Positions 1-9,942 are shown, counted from the first letter of the stretch. The stretch is DNA of 64,000 nucleotides from Sarcina sp. DSM 11001 (GCF_900101015.1 NZ_FNFZ01000006.1:62001-126000), one strand, 5' to 3'. Made by a program: numbers and translations. Notes: generated from the letters alone by a model not told the origin.

Positions 1-70
1 CAAAAGAAAACAATTGGAAAAGCAGACTGTTTTTTAAGAACGTGAGAAATTAAGAACGCGAGAAATGATC

Positions 71-107
71 AAAGGGGCGTTTCCTGCAGCAACGGGAAGG
101 CCCCTTT
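71..107. terminator. Stem-loop at window start
   Basis: AAAGGGGC at 71-78 pairs with GCCCCTTT at 100-107, with a further short inner stem. It could end transcription of a gene lying before the window, but only a short T-run (inside the stem) is present, so the terminator role is inference. Positions 1-70 hold no visible gene. Confidence 0.4.
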
Positions 108-151
108 GTCAGGAGACAGTCAGGAAATAGTCAGGAGACAGTCAGGAGGCA
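108..151 (+). repeat. 11-bp tandem repeat carrying the ribosome site
   Basis: Four consecutive 11-bp units of the form GTCAGGAGACA (last copy GTCAGGAGGCA) run up to the start codon at 157. The final copy supplies the AGGAGG ribosome site at 144-149; the other copies are weaker versions of the same site. Confidence 0.85.
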
Positions 152-156
152 GAACC

Positions 157-1143
157 ATGCGTCAGAAAATGCTGTCGGAGGCGCTCAGGGAGCGCTTCGG
201 GACAAAGGTCTATAAGCTGTCGCTGACGAGCGGCTGTACATGCCCGAACCGGGACGGGACGATCGGGACGGGAGGCTGCACTTTTTGTTCCGAGGGAGGC
301 TCGGGAGAATTCGCGGCTCCTTTTCTTCCGATCGATGAACAGATCAGGGTCGCGAAACAGTGGGTCGACTCGAAATTCCCGGCAAAGATTCCGGTTTCTG
401 AGCGCAGGTATATCGCCTATTTCCAGTCCTTTACAAATACCTGGGGAGACGTGGACAGACTGCGGCAGCTCTATCTGGAGACGATCCGGAGGCCGGAGAT
501 CGCCGTTCTGTCGATCGGGACGAGACCGGACTGTCTGCCGGCGGAGATCCTGCAGATGCTGCAGGAACTGCGCTCGATCAAGCCAGTCTGGGTGGAGCTT
601 GGCCTGCAGACCATGCATGAGCGGACCGCCCGGGCGGTCAACCGGGGATATTCTCTCCCGGTGTTTGAAGAGGCCTGCAGAAACCTGCACACGATCGGCG
701 TCGAGGTCATCGTCCACCTGATTATGGGACTTCCGGGTGAAACCCGCGAGGATATGCTGGAAACCGTCCGGTACATCTCCCGGCTGGACCCGCTTCCCGA
801 AGGTATAAAACTTCAGCAGCTTCAGGTGCTGCGCGGAACAGAGATTGGAAAGCTGTACGAAAAGCTGTATGAAAAACTGTATGGAAAACCGTGTGAAAAA
901 CCTTATCGATATCCCAATCTCAGTGAAGAAACTCACCGCGATATCCGCAGGGAGGAGCAGCCCTTCCCTATCATGTCATTAGAGGAGTACTGCAGCCTGG
1001 TGCGTGACTGTCTGGCGATCCTGCCGGAGAGTATCGTGGTCCACCGCCTGACCGGGGACGGCCCCAAATCACTGCTCATCGAACCGTCGTGGTCTGCGGA
1101 CAAAAAGCGTGTGCTCAATACCATGCGGAAATATCTGACCTGA
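157..1143 (+). CDS. TIGR01212-family radical SAM protein (YhcC-like)
   Basis: A radical SAM enzyme of the YhcC/TIGR01212 group, soluble, with no established substrate. The iron-sulfur site is the early cysteine cluster (Cys27/29, Cys41, Cys44 in a CTCPNRDGTIGTGGCTFC stretch), followed by the family's conserved GTRPDC and ELGLQT segments. The ATG at 157 is chosen because AGGAGG lies seven bases before it; an in-frame upstream start at 106 would run through the tandem repeat and has no better site. The region around 844-904 encodes a 4-residue KLYE-type tandem repeat (about five copies) that is not part of the usual family core. Family assignment is confident, function is not. Confidence 0.9.
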   Translation: MRQKMLSEALRERFGTKVYKLSLTSGCTCPNRDGTIGTGGCTFCSEGGSGEFAAPFLPIDEQIRVAKQWVDSKFPAKIPVSERRYIAYFQSFTNTWGDVDRLRQLYLETIRRPEIAVLSIGTRPDCLPAEILQMLQELRSIKPVWVELGLQTMHERTARAVNRGYSLPVFEEACRNLHTIGVEVIVHLIMGLPGETREDMLETVRYISRLDPLPEGIKLQQLQVLRGTEIGKLYEKLYEKLYGKPCEKPYRYPNLSEETHRDIRREEQPFPIMSLEEYCSLVRDCLAILPESIVVHRLTGDGPKSLLIEPSWSADKKRVLNTMRKYLT

Positions 1144-1206
1144 GATTTACAGATCAGCTGTCCGGTATTTTTTCAAATCAGCTGCAGTGCGCTGAAGCTT
1201 AATCCG

Positions 1207-1308
1207 GATGATTGATCACCCTGGCCGGATGACTGGCGCTGAAGCCGCTGTCAATCCAGATGATTGATCATACTGGCCAGATAACCGGCGCCGAAGCCAT
1301 TGTCAATG
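1207..1308. repeat. 52-bp duplication of the larB 3' end
   Basis: The stretch from about 1259 to 1308 (the last codons of larB) is repeated, diverged, at about 1207-1256, period 52 bp. The larB stop codon (1251-1253) falls at the junction, so the outer copy is untranslated. Confidence 0.8.
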
Positions 1309-2096
1309 TTCACGACACTGACACCGCTGGCGCAGGAATTAAGCATTGACAGAAGAGCGGACAGGCCTCCGAAGGAAGCTCCGTAGCCAACACTGGTCGG
1401 CACGGCGATGACAGGGCAGTCAACAAGCCCTCCGATGACACTGGCCAGAGCCCCCTCCATACCGGCGATGGCAATGATGACGCGGGCGGAGAGGATCTCA
1501 TGCTGGTGCGCCAGAAGGCGGTGGAGCCCCGCTACGCCGACGTCGTAGAGACGGATGACTTCATTTCCAAAGGCCTCCGCAGTCAGTGCGGCTTCCTCCG
1601 CGACAGGCATGTCACTGGTGCCGCCTGACGCGATGACGATCCTGCCGCGGCCGTCCGGCACGGGGATCTGTCCGATGATGCCGACCTGGCTGAGGGGGTC
1701 ATAATTCAGGGAAATGCCGCTGCCGACAAGATCAGCGGCTTCCTGAGACATGCGCGAAATAAGGACAAGCTTCTGCCCGTGGGAAATCAGGGAGCGCGCG
1801 ATCCCGAGGATCTGTTCAGGCGTCTTCCCCGCGCCGTAGATCACCTCGGGGATGCCCTGGCGCATGGCGCGGTGCAGATCCGGCCTGGCATAACCGAGAT
1901 TCGCAAATCCGTGTCCGTACGCGGCATTTGTATCATTCGTATCGCAGCCGCAGGAGGGGTCCTGCTCGCTGCTGTGGGGAGCCCCGCCCGGAAGGGCATA
2001 GGGAATCTCCCGCAGTTCGATGGCGGCTTCCTCAGGGGAGACTGTGCCGGAAGCCACCTGTTCAAGTAGATGTTTCAGTTCTTTGTTATTTTTCAT
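1251..2096 (-). CDS. larB: LarB, nickel pincer cofactor biosynthesis carboxylase
   Basis: LarB carboxylates the pyridinium ring of nicotinic acid adenine dinucleotide and hydrolyses the dinucleotide, the first step to the nickel-pincer nucleotide of lactate racemase. The C-terminal two thirds is the AIR-carboxylase-like (PurE-like) fold: the [16 protein letters not shown] and [12 protein letters not shown] segments are typical. The 281-residue form starts at ATG 2096; a TTG at 2120, overlapping the upstream stop codon, is possible and would add eight residues. It follows the aldo/keto reductase with almost no gap, suggesting coupled translation. No larC, larE or larA is visible in the window. 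Confidence 0.9.
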   Translation of the reverse strand: MKNNKELKHLLEQVASGTVSPEEAAIELREIPYALPGGAPHSSEQDPSCGCDTNDTNAAYGHGFANLGYARPDLHRAMRQGIPEVIYGAGKTPEQILGIARSLISHGQKLVLISRMSQEAADLVGSGISLNYDPLSQVGIIGQIPVPDGRGRIVIASGGTSDMPVAEEAALTAEAFGNEVIRLYDVGVAGLHRLLAHQHEILSARVIIAIAGMEGALASVIGGLVDCPVIAVPTSVGYGASFGGLSALLSMLNSCASGVSVVNIDNGFGAGYLASMINHLD

Positions 2097-2116
2097 AGCT
2101 GCCTGTCTTATAAATG

Positions 2117-3247
2117 TCAATCTTCTTTCTGTTGTCCGAATAACGCGGCTGCCTTTTCAAGTTCGTCGCGGATTTTGATATGCTGGGGACATACTTCCTC
2201 GCACTTACCGCACTTGATGCACTGGACAGCCTGCTTTTGCCCGTGACCGCCGACGAGCCAGCCCTCCTGGTGTTTTGCGGCATCCAGGTTATTGAACTGT
2301 GTATAAATATTAGAGGCTGTGAAGGTGCCGGAGATTCCGATATTTTTCGGACATACTTTGGCACAGTAGTTGCAGGTGGTGCAGGGGATAAGAGGGATGC
2401 CGCTGAGGACTGTGCGGGCCTTTTCGACGACCCCTTTCTGCTCTTTTGTGAAGCCGGTGAAATCCTTCATGTAGGAGAGATTGTCCTCCATCTGGGCGAG
2501 GTCGCTCATACCGGAGAGAACGACCAGGATCCCCTCCAGGTCCGCGGCGAAACGGATCCCCCAGGAGGCGGCGGAGATAGAAGGATCCGCGGCATTGAAG
2601 ATCTCCATTACTGCTGCGGGAGGGTTCGCCAGGAGACCGCCCTTGAGCGGCTCCATAATGATGACGGGCTTGCCGTGTTTTCTGGCCACCTCATATACGC
2701 CACGGGACTGGATCGCGGGATTTTCCCAGTCGGCATAGTTGATCTGCAGCTGGACAAACTCCGCGTCCGGATGAGCTGTCAGGATCTGGTCCAGCTCCTC
2801 AGGAGTCGAGTGGAAGGAGAAACCGTAATGACGGATCTTTCCTTCCGCCTTTTTCTCTTTCACAAAATCCCACAACTTGAAATCGTCAAAAACCCGGGTG
2901 CGGTGCTCGCCGAGGTTGTGGAGCAGATAGCAGTCAAAATATCCTGCCCCGGTCTTTGCCAGCGAGGTCTCAAACTGGGCAATGGCATCCTCCCGGGTCT
3001 TACACTGGATCCAGGCGGCGTTCTTGGTCGCCAGCTGGAAGCTTTCTCTGGGATACCGCTCCATCAGGGCCTGCCGTACCGCTTCTTCCGATCCTTCATA
3101 AGCCCAGGCTGTATCAAAATAGGTGAAGCCGGCTTCCATGAAGCGGTCTGTCATTTCCTTTACCTGTTCAATGTCAATGACATTATCTTTTTTGGGAAGG
3201 CGCATCAGGCCGAATCCCAGTTTCCTGATTTCTTTTTCAAAGAGCAT
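2117..3247 (-). CDS. Aldo/keto reductase with C-terminal ferredoxin domain
   Basis: NAD(P)H-type aldo/keto reductase of the ferredoxin-fused clostridial group, 376 residues. The barrel carries the catalytic set: Asp and Tyr in [12 protein letters not shown], Lys in LATKNAAW, His in LLHNLG. The C-terminus has two iron-sulfur motifs, [12 protein letters not shown] and [12 protein letters not shown], indicating one or two 4Fe-4S clusters. The physiological substrate is unknown. It is the first gene of a probable two-gene unit with larB on the minus strand. The reading frame begins at ATG 3247 with AGGAGGATTACC-type ribosome site directly upstream. Confidence 0.9.
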   Translation of the reverse strand: MLFEKEIRKLGFGLMRLPKKDNVIDIEQVKEMTDRFMEAGFTYFDTAWAYEGSEEAVRQALMERYPRESFQLATKNAAWIQCKTREDAIAQFETSLAKTGAGYFDCYLLHNLGEHRTRVFDDFKLWDFVKEKKAEGKIRHYGFSFHSTPEELDQILTAHPDAEFVQLQINYADWENPAIQSRGVYEVARKHGKPVIIMEPLKGGLLANPPAAVMEIFNAADPSISAASWGIRFAADLEGILVVLSGMSDLAQMEDNLSYMKDFTGFTKEQKGVVEKARTVLSGIPLIPCTTCNYCAKVCPKNIGISGTFTASNIYTQFNNLDAAKHQEGWLVGGHGQKQAVQCIKCGKCEEVCPQHIKIRDELEKAAALFGQQKED

Positions 3248-3296
3248 GGTAATCCTCCGTTTGTACTCAATATACCGCCTGTTCTTTGTTTTTTTT

Positions 3297-3450
3297 CGAT
3301 GGATTTTTACTCCAATGGAAATTTTTTCCGGTGGACTTTTACTCCAATGGAATTTTCCCGGATGGATTTTTCGATTGAATTTCTCCGATTGAATTTCTCC
3401 GATGGGATTTTCCCGGATGAAATTTTACTTGATGAAATTTACTTGATGAA
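3297..3450. repeat. Degenerate tandem repeat upstream of the aldo/keto reductase
   Basis: AT-rich units related to GATGGATTTTTACTCCAA and CGATTGAATTTCTC are strung in several imperfect copies. The gap 3248-3648 otherwise holds no gene that I can support; the promoters of the two diverging genes must lie in or beside this array. Confidence 0.7.
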
Positions 3451-3648
3451 ATAAGAATTTATGTAATAAGCTGATTATAGCGTATCTGTTTATGAATTAG
3501 AAGTGCCTTGTCTGTTCCCACACGAGTGCAGAAAATGTTGCAGAAAATGTTTGTTTTGAAATTGAAATCTAATCATTTTCAGTCTGGTGTGGTATGATTG
3601 TCTGTGAAAAAAGGCAGCGCAGGATTGTATTAGGAGGGACAGCGGATT

Positions 3649-5196
3649 ATGAAAAAGCATCAGCTGCGAAATATGTTTATAAAGACGGCAATTGCCCTTA
3701 CAATGATGATTTCGGCCGCATGGCTCTCCGGTTGCAGCCGGCAGCAGGCGGAGATGGAACAGAAAGTCGTGCATGTTTCTGAATATGGAAACGATGAGAC
3801 AGGTACAGGCACATGGTACGCACCGTACGCAACCATTTCCCACGCGGCCGAAACAGAGCCCGGATCGCTGATCCTGGTAGGGGGAGGGGAATACGAGCCA
3901 TTTGAGCTCGGACCGGGCTGTTCGGGCAGCGAAGATTCGCCTACAGTGATCCGTCCGGCAGAAGGCGCGAAGGTGGTCATTCCTGTGGAGGATGAGGCCG
4001 GTATTTTCCTGAAGAATGTACAAAATATATCGGTCGAAGGACTGGAAACCGTGGGTGGTGTTTATGCGATCGAATATCTCAGTACTCCTGAAGCGGGTAA
4101 ACAGACCTTAAGCAACATCAGTATCCGGAACTGCAGAGTTCACGATGTCCGCGGAGAACATGGCATTTGTGTTTATGCGCGCAACGACCTGGCACCTGTT
4201 ACAAACCTTACGATCGAGGGGTGTGAGGTATACGACTGTGAGTGCCACTGGAGCGAATCTATGGTCATCAACGGCAATGTAGACGGATTCCTGATCGAGG
4301 GAAACAAGATCCATGATAACAACAACATCGGGATCGACATGATCGGCTTTGAAGGGATGGCGTTTCATCAGGACGAGGCCGGCGGGATAAACCCATATGA
4401 TGCGGATTATGTAAGAAACGGAATCTGCAGGAATAATTTTGTCTATAATATCAGTACTGAGGGCAATGAAGTGTATTACGAGGACGGGGAATACGACCTC
4501 TGCGCCGGAGGTATTTATGTAGACGGCGGTCAGAATATTGAGATATACAACAATTTTATTTTCAACTGCGATATCGGAGTGGAAGTCGCCACTGAACACA
4601 GCCCTGATGATAATGAATTGTTCAAAGTATCGGGAATCAATGTACATGACAATGTGATTGCCGACTGTACGGGATGGGCAGGAATAGTTTTCGGAGGATA
4701 TGATAAGGACCTGGGATTTACTGAAGATTGTGTATTTGATTATAATACTCTGATCGATAATGTTTATCAGATCGTAGTACAGCGCAGCCAGAATAACCGG
4801 GTATGCTCCAATCTTATTCTCGGCGGAGAGGAAGGGATCCATTTTGAATATTTAGTCTGGGGAGACAGCCTGGTCAACGAGATCAGTGGAAATGCTGCCT
4901 CCGGGATTATGAATGAGGAATCCTGGTCGGAAGTGTTCGGAACAGTATATCCCGACAGATCAGAAACAAAGGATGGCTTCCGCTCGCTGGTCGAAGATAC
5001 AGGTTCCCGCTTTGTACCCGACAAAGAAATGACAGCTGTCTACAAAGCTCAGATAACCAGGAAAAGATGGAACAACCTGAAGGAAAGAGTTAAATCCTGG
5101 TTCGATCGTTATTTCGGGGAACCGGAAGAAGAAAATGCGGAAGAAGAGAATGCGGCAGAAGAAAATGTGGAAGAAGAAAATGCGGAAGAAGAATAA
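3649..5196 (+). CDS. Secreted right-handed parallel beta-helix lipoprotein
   Basis: A surface lipoprotein of 515 residues. The N-terminus is a lipoprotein signal: basic start, hydrophobic core, then LSGC with Cys at about residue 27. A DUF1565-like opening (YGNDETGTGTWYAPYATISHA) leads into repeated N-x-I-x-x-N turns of a right-handed beta-helix like those of pectate lyases and NosD-type proteins. No catalytic residues can be assigned with confidence, so carbohydrate binding or lyase activity is only a possibility. The C-terminus ends in a 5-residue EEENA repeat (about 5122-5193) reaching the stop codon. The ATG at 3649 has AGGAGG about twelve bases upstream. No operon partner. Confidence 0.8.
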   Translation: MKKHQLRNMFIKTAIALTMMISAAWLSGCSRQQAEMEQKVVHVSEYGNDETGTGTWYAPYATISHAAETEPGSLILVGGGEYEPFELGPGCSGSEDSPTVIRPAEGAKVVIPVEDEAGIFLKNVQNISVEGLETVGGVYAIEYLSTPEAGKQTLSNISIRNCRVHDVRGEHGICVYARNDLAPVTNLTIEGCEVYDCECHWSESMVINGNVDGFLIEGNKIHDNNNIGIDMIGFEGMAFHQDEAGGINPYDADYVRNGICRNNFVYNISTEGNEVYYEDGEYDLCAGGIYVDGGQNIEIYNNFIFNCDIGVEVATEHSPDDNELFKVSGINVHDNVIADCTGWAGIVFGGYDKDLGFTEDCVFDYNTLIDNVYQIVVQRSQNNRVCSNLILGGEEGIHFEYLVWGDSLVNEISGNAASGIMNEESWSEVFGTVYPDRSETKDGFRSLVEDTGSRFVPDKEMTAVYKAQITRKRWNNLKERVKSWFDRYFGEPEEENAEEENAAEENVEEENAEEE

Positions 5197-5232
5197 GCCT
5201 GAAAACCGGGCAGGCGAGGCTTCCCCGGATCT

Positions 5233-6057
5233 TTAATGTAAACCGGGAAGGTACGCCGCCAGCACGGACAGGAGCACAGCCGGAAGCATATTGGCGACCC
5301 GGACCTTTTTCCCCCAGACCAGATTAAGGCCCACGCAGAAGATCAGGATGGAGCCGATGAGGGAGAGGTTTGAAATGGCTGCTTCTGTCATGACAGGCGC
5401 AATGAGCCTCGCCAGAAGTGTGATGCTTCCTTCAAAGAGAAAGATCGGGACGGCGGCAAATGCGCATCCTTTCCCCATGGAGGAGGTCATGACAGCGACG
5501 ATGATAAAATCGAGGACAGATTTGACAGCCAGGATCGAATAGTCGTGGAGGATCCCGTCCTGGATCGCCCCGACGATCGCCATGGCCCCGATGCAGACTG
5601 TCAGGGAACAGGTGACAAAAGCGTCCACAAAACGGGTGTCCCCTGCGTTTCCCGTCCGGTTCCTCAGCCAGATTCCGAACTTCTCAAAATAGTCCTCAAT
5701 CCCGATCAGCTCTCCGATCACTGTGCCCAGGGCCAGACACAGGACGATAAACATAGAGCGGCCGCTCGTGATGGCGGCAGTGAAGGGAACACCCCCCGAA
5801 GCTGTGACCGCTGTCTCTGCGGCTGTACCCATATTTTCCTGGACCGCAGCTGTGTTCTGGGTTCCGGCGGTAAGGGCTACCTGAAGCATTCCCTCCATGG
5901 CGCCGGCGATCCCGATAAAGAGAACGCTTATTCCGCAGGCCATGCTGAGGGAATCCTGTTGCTTTTTTGCAAAAAAATGCCCGACCGTCAGGCCGGCAAG
6001 TCCGCCTCCCGCGACGCATGCAGTGTTGATGAGTGTACCAATGCCTGTCATTTCCAA
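5233..6057 (-). CDS. DUF554 family membrane protein (YdfK/YqgA-like)
   Basis: Integral membrane protein of 274 residues with about seven hydrophobic segments and the DUF554 hallmark opening GIGTLINTACVAGGGLAGLTVG. It belongs to the YdfK/YqgA group of unknown transport function. A proline-poor, alanine/threonine-rich loop (about residues 60-95) enlarges the region between the first segments compared with typical members. Its stop lies 36 bp from the convergent lipoprotein gene, with a CTTCCCCGG/CCGGGAAG stem around 5219-5252 that may serve as shared terminator. Confidence 0.85.
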   Translation of the reverse strand: MEMTGIGTLINTACVAGGGLAGLTVGHFFAKKQQDSLSMACGISVLFIGIAGAMEGMLQVALTAGTQNTAAVQENMGTAAETAVTASGGVPFTAAITSGRSMFIVLCLALGTVIGELIGIEDYFEKFGIWLRNRTGNAGDTRFVDAFVTCSLTVCIGAMAIVGAIQDGILHDYSILAVKSVLDFIIVAVMTSSMGKGCAFAAVPIFLFEGSITLLARLIAPVMTEAAISNLSLIGSILIFCVGLNLVWGKKVRVANMLPAVLLSVLAAYLPGLH

Positions 6058-6190
6058 TCCCTGTTGTCTTATACCTTTCTATTTATGCCGTTCTATGTTT
6101 GCCTTTCTCATAGAGTCTGTACAGCATAACACATCTGTGAGTGAATTGCCATGGTCCCGGAAAAAACAAAAACACCTACAGAGCTAAATG

Positions 6191-6343
6191 ACTACAGTAC
6201 ACGCCCTATCGAGGGCGTGTACTGTAGCTTGCGAAAATCCCATTCAAAATCGCTTCGCGATGGGATTTTCGCCGTAAAACTCGGGTTTTTAGCGAAAAAG
6301 CCGCGAAAAACGCCTCGAGTTTCGAGCCGGTCTGTATTGTAAC
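6191..6343. mobile_element. MITE-like element, copy A (about 152 bp)
   Basis: Begins CTACAGTACACGCCC, ends GTCTGTATTGTAAC; the ends are imperfect inverted repeats. It contains hairpins (ACACGCCC/GGGCGTGT, AAAATCCCAT/ATGGGATTTT). It is flanked by GCTAAATGA on the left and GCTAATGA on the right, a probable 8-9-bp target duplication. It is nearly identical in sequence and length to the copy at 56351-56503. No coding capacity. Confidence 0.85.
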
Positions 6344-6377
6344 GCTAATGACCATATTGAATCGGAGGAAATAATTC

Positions 6378-6965
6378 ATGCAGAAAATCGTTCTTCTCTT
6401 TCCCGGTGTGGGTTATCACACAGATAAGCCCCTTCTTTTCTACGGCAGAAAACTGGCACAGAACTACGGTTATGAGACCGTGATCAGCCTGTCTTACGGG
6501 GGATTTAAAGGCGGGATCAAGGGAAATCCCGAGAAGATGAAAGAGGCGTTTGAGAGCGCTCTTTCCCAGTCGGAGGAAATCTTCCGCAAGGAGTGTAAAA
6601 AGAACGGGCTCGACCGCAAGACACTTTTTGCCGGGGATAATGAGGTCCTTGTCATTTCCAAGAGCATCGGCACGGCCGTGGCGGCCGCCTTCCAGCAACA
6701 GCATGGCTTTGTCGGTAAGAACATTTATTTTACTCCGGTGAAACAGAGTTTTCTGTTCATGCAGCCCCGGAGCGGAATCGTTTTCCACGGGACCGCGGAT
6801 CCCTGGGCGGAAACGCAGGATATCCGGGAGGGCTGTGAAAAACTGGGACTTCCGCTCTATATCACAGAAGGGACCAATCACTCCATGGAAACAGGGGACT
6901 GCCTGAAGGACCTGCAGATCATGCAGGAGATTATGGGGCACTGCAATGAGTATCTCAGTTCATAA
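6378..6965 (+). CDS. Alpha/beta-hydrolase-like protein
   Basis: Small protein of 195 residues with the layout of an alpha/beta hydrolase: N-terminal strand with LFPGVGYHTDKPLLF, a nucleophile-elbow-like VISKSIGTAVAAAF near residue 95, a strand followed by HGTADPWA (candidate acid) and a late GTNHSME (candidate His). The elbow reads S-K-S-I-G rather than G-x-S-x-G, so activity is uncertain. The ATG at 6378 has CGGAGGAAATAATTC before it. It stands alone between the MITE and ddh. Substrate unknown; esterase or lysophospholipase-like action is inference. Confidence 0.7.
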   Translation: MQKIVLLFPGVGYHTDKPLLFYGRKLAQNYGYETVISLSYGGFKGGIKGNPEKMKEAFESALSQSEEIFRKECKKNGLDRKTLFAGDNEVLVISKSIGTAVAAAFQQQHGFVGKNIYFTPVKQSFLFMQPRSGIVFHGTADPWAETQDIREGCEKLGLPLYITEGTNHSMETGDCLKDLQIMQEIMGHCNEYLSS

Positions 6966-7156
6966 AAAACTTTCTGGCAGAAGACTGGCAGAAGAATCCT
7001 GCTGCCGTTGAAAAACAGGATTGCCTTGGAATCTGCTGCGTGATATACTAGATCCTTGTTTGAGACTTTAGCGCGCCTGCGTGATACAGTGTTAAACAGA
7101 GCTGCTTTCAGCGGCTTCCGGTTATTAGAAGTTATTAGAATAAGGAGAAAGAAACT

Positions 7157-8143
7157 ATGAGTATCAGAATCGGAATCCTCGGTTATGGAAATCTTGCAAA
7201 GGGTGTTGAGAGCGCGATCATGCAGAACGACGATCTGGAGCTGGCGGCGGTATTTACCCGCCGGAATCCGGCTTCTGTCAGCATTCGTACAGCCGGTGTT
7301 CCGGTTCTCTCTCAGGATGCCGCGGCTGACATGAAGGACAGTATAGACGTCCTTGTGATCTGCGGCGGCAGCGCCACCGACCTTCCCGTCCAGACACCGA
7401 AATATGCCGAGATGTTCAATGTGGTGGACAGCTTCGATACCCATGCCAATATCCCGGTCCATTTTGCAAATGTCGACGCTGCGGCGAAAAAGGGCGGTAA
7501 GATCGGGCTGATCTCCTGCGGCTGGGATCCCGGGATGTTCTCTCTGAACCGCCTGTATATGAACTGCATTCTGCCCGAAGGCAGGGACTACACCTTCTGG
7601 GGAAAGGGCGTCAGCCAGGGCCATTCCGACGCAGTGCGCCGGATCGAGGGTGTTATTGACGCGCGCCAGTATACCATTCCTGTAGATGCGGCTGTGGAGA
7701 GCGTCAGGAAGGGTGAGAATCCCGAGCTGACGACCCGCCAGAAACACACCAGGGAGTGCTTCGTCGTTGCGGAGGAAGGCGCGGACCTCGCCCGCATCGA
7801 GCGTGAGATAAAGACGATGCCCAATTATTTTGATGAATACGACACAACGGTGCATTTTATCACTGCTGATGAAATGAAAAAGGATCATTCCGGCCTTCCC
7901 CATGGCGGGAGCGTCATCCGCAGCGGTGTGACCGGCATCGACAAAGAGCACACCCATGTCATTGAATACAGCCTCAAGCTTGATTCCAACCCCGAGTTCA
8001 CAGGCTCTGTTCTCGCAGCCTATGCCCGGGCAGTCGCCCGCATGAGCAAAGAAGGCCGCACGGGCGCGGTCACCGTCTTTGACGTGGCTCCCGTCTACCT
8101 TTCTCCTTCTTCTCCGGAGGAGATCCGCGCGCACCTTCTGTAA
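7157..8143 (+). CDS. ddh: meso-Diaminopimelate D-dehydrogenase
   Basis: NADPH-dependent enzyme that aminates L-2-amino-6-oxopimelate (tetrahydrodipicolinate ring-opened form) to meso-diaminopimelate, giving a one-step route to the peptidoglycan and lysine precursor. 328 residues, the usual length. The N-terminal Rossmann motif is GILGYGNLAKGVE; family segments such as VDSFDTHANIP and SCGWDPGMFSLNR (substrate site) are intact. ATG 7157 follows AAGGAGAAAGAAACT. It is monocistronic here, preceded by about 190 bp without a gene in which I recognise no lysine riboswitch. Confidence 0.95.
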   Translation: MSIRIGILGYGNLAKGVESAIMQNDDLELAAVFTRRNPASVSIRTAGVPVLSQDAAADMKDSIDVLVICGGSATDLPVQTPKYAEMFNVVDSFDTHANIPVHFANVDAAAKKGGKIGLISCGWDPGMFSLNRLYMNCILPEGRDYTFWGKGVSQGHSDAVRRIEGVIDARQYTIPVDAAVESVRKGENPELTTRQKHTRECFVVAEEGADLARIEREIKTMPNYFDEYDTTVHFITADEMKKDHSGLPHGGSVIRSGVTGIDKEHTHVIEYSLKLDSNPEFTGSVLAAYARAVARMSKEGRTGAVTVFDVAPVYLSPSSPEEIRAHLL

Positions 8144-8266
8144 AAGAACCGGATATGATCAGCCTGCGCAGTCTGTCCCGGCTGTGCGGCTCATACAAAT
8201 ACAACCGGTATTTTATCCGCACCTGCTTCCTGCACGGTGTACTTGACAGATACATTGGACGATTGA

Positions 8267-8304
8267 AACACCTCCGTTTTTGTTTGATCAGAAGCGGAGG
8301 TGTT
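8267..8304. other. Perfect 10-bp stem-loop in the ddh-DUF815 gap
   Basis: AACACCTCCG pairs with CGGAGGTGTT across an 18-base loop. There is no good T-run after it, so it may be a weak terminator or an RNA regulatory stem. The gap 8144-8529 also contains small repeats (GGGAGACCTT and AGAGAGACATACA units at about 8440-8518); no gene is supported. Confidence 0.5.
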
Positions 8305-8529
8305 CTGCGCACAGCAGATATCGGATGGTTTATGACAAATGGTGAAACGTTACAAGTCACACCCGCGCCAGCCAAAAACCGGACAACGGATTCTTCTTTT
8401 ATGGTCTATAAATTTTATGGTACTATAAATGCGAAAAAAGGGAGACCTTTAAAAAAAGGGAGACCTTCAAAAAGGAAAACGCTCAAAAGAGAGACATACA
8501 AGAGAGACATACATTAGGAGATATAGATT

Positions 8530-9942
8530 ATGTACAGACTGACTTCAAAACTGATCGTTTACAGGGAGATTGGAGAGGAGAGCATCCTGATGCAGCTCTC
8601 TGACGTCTGCAGGGCTTTTGACAGGGGAGACTATGACCGCGAGGAGCTGACAGCCCGTGTGCTGGACCAGATCCACCGCCTTCTGGATCTGGCGACGAGA
8701 TACGGTTTTAACAAAAACCTGTGGCACAATTACCTGGCCTTCCTGCTGGCTATGACGGAGACTCCTTTCACGCTGGTCTCCGAAAAAGTAGGCGCCAATG
8801 AGGGTTCGGTCAATCATTTTGTCAAAAATGACCTCCGCGTGTTCCGCCAGCTTTTTGATTATGATTTCGGACCGCTTGAAAAAGCGCTGGGGACCGACGT
8901 TTTTTCCGTCATCGAGGATTATCATGCGGTCGGAAAAAAAGAGCGCGTCTATAACCGCAGTGTGAGCGAAAAGGTACAGGCTCTGAGCAGACAGCTGGAG
9001 GAGTCCGCCGATGAGGATGATATGTACCGTGTCGTGACGGATTTTTACCGGGATTACGGTGTCGGCATGTTCGGCTTAAACAAGGCTTTCCGTATCAACG
9101 AGCGCTGGAGCAGCGCCGTGGAGACGGGAAATCCGGGAAGCAGTGCAGCACCCGGAGCGAAAATGAATACGGCCTCCTCTTCCGGAGGCGGGAAACCGGT
9201 GGATTATGCCGCTGCGGGAGAAAGCGATTTCCTGATCCCTATTACAGCTACCAGCGATGTCGTGCTCGACGATCTGATCGGTTACGAACTCCAGAAAGAA
9301 AAACTGATCGCCAACACAGAGGCTTTTGTCAGTGGGCGCCTGGCCAATAATGTCCTGCTGTACGGGGATGCGGGAACAGGTAAATCCACCAGCATAAAAG
9401 CGATCCTGAACCAGTATTATGACCGCGGACTGAGGATGATCGAAGTCTACAAGCATGAATTCCGCTATCTGCAGCGTATCCTTGCCGAGGTCAAGAACCG
9501 CAACTACCGCTTCGTGATCTACATGGATGATCTCTCCTTTGAAGAGTTCGAGATTGAGTACAAATACCTGAAGGCCGTCATTGAGGGCGGCCTTGAGACA
9601 AAACCGGAAAATGTCCTGATCTACGCGACATCCAACCGCCGCCACCTGATCCGCGAGACCTGGTCGGACCGGTCCGACCGATCCGACGACGAGCTGCACC
9701 GGTCCGATACCATGCAGGAGAAGCTCTCCCTGGTGGCCCGCTTCGGCATTTCCATCGGTTACATGAAGCCCTCTCACAAGGAGTATCTGCATATTGTCAG
9801 GGAGCTGGCGCAGAGGTATCCTCAGATCACCCTCTCGGAGGAGGAACTCCTCCAGAAGGCGAACCAGTGGGAGCTCCGCAGCGGAGGCGCCTCGGGACGC
9901 ACTGCCCAGCAGTTCATCAATTTCCTTGCCGGGCAGGAATGA
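8530..9942 (+). CDS. DUF815 family AAA ATPase
   Basis: Cytosolic ATPase of 470 residues. The C-terminal half (from about residue 240) is the DUF815 AAA-type domain: Walker A in [12 protein letters not shown] (about residues 276-287), Walker B in [13 protein letters not shown], sensor-like [11 protein letters not shown]. The N-terminal half is helical and shared by clostridial members. A small in-frame duplication ([15 protein letters not shown]) sits in the loop after the sensor. Biological role unknown; the family resembles AAA chaperone-like or DNA-related ATPases. ATG 8530 has TTAGGAGATATAGATT upstream. Confidence 0.88.
   Translation: MYRLTSKLIVYREIGEESILMQLSDVCRAFDRGDYDREELTARVLDQIHRLLDLATRYGFNKNLWHNYLAFLLAMTETPFTLVSEKVGANEGSVNHFVKNDLRVFRQLFDYDFGPLEKALGTDVFSVIEDYHAVGKKERVYNRSVSEKVQALSRQLEESADEDDMYRVVTDFYRDYGVGMFGLNKAFRINERWSSAVETGNPGSSAAPGAKMNTASSSGGGKPVDYAAAGESDFLIPITATSDVVLDDLIGYELQKEKLIANTEAFVSGRLANNVLLYGDAGTGKSTSIKAILNQYYDRGLRMIEVYKHEFRYLQRILAEVKNRNYRFVIYMDDLSFEEFEIEYKYLKAVIEGGLETKPENVLIYATSNRRHLIRETWSDRSDRSDDELHRSDTMQEKLSLVARFGISIGYMKPSHKEYLHIVRELAQRYPQITLSEEELLQKANQWELRSGGASGRTAQQFINFLAGQE

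Noticed and set aside
2180-3454. Long plus-strand frame opposite the aldo/keto reductase
   Set aside because: Antisense to a well-supported gene with ferredoxin motifs; its own protein has no recognisable motif.
8155-8517. Open frame of 120 codons between ddh and the DUF815 gene
   Set aside because: No ribosome site, no family resemblance, passes through a hairpin and the Lys/Arg-rich end comes from small repeats.
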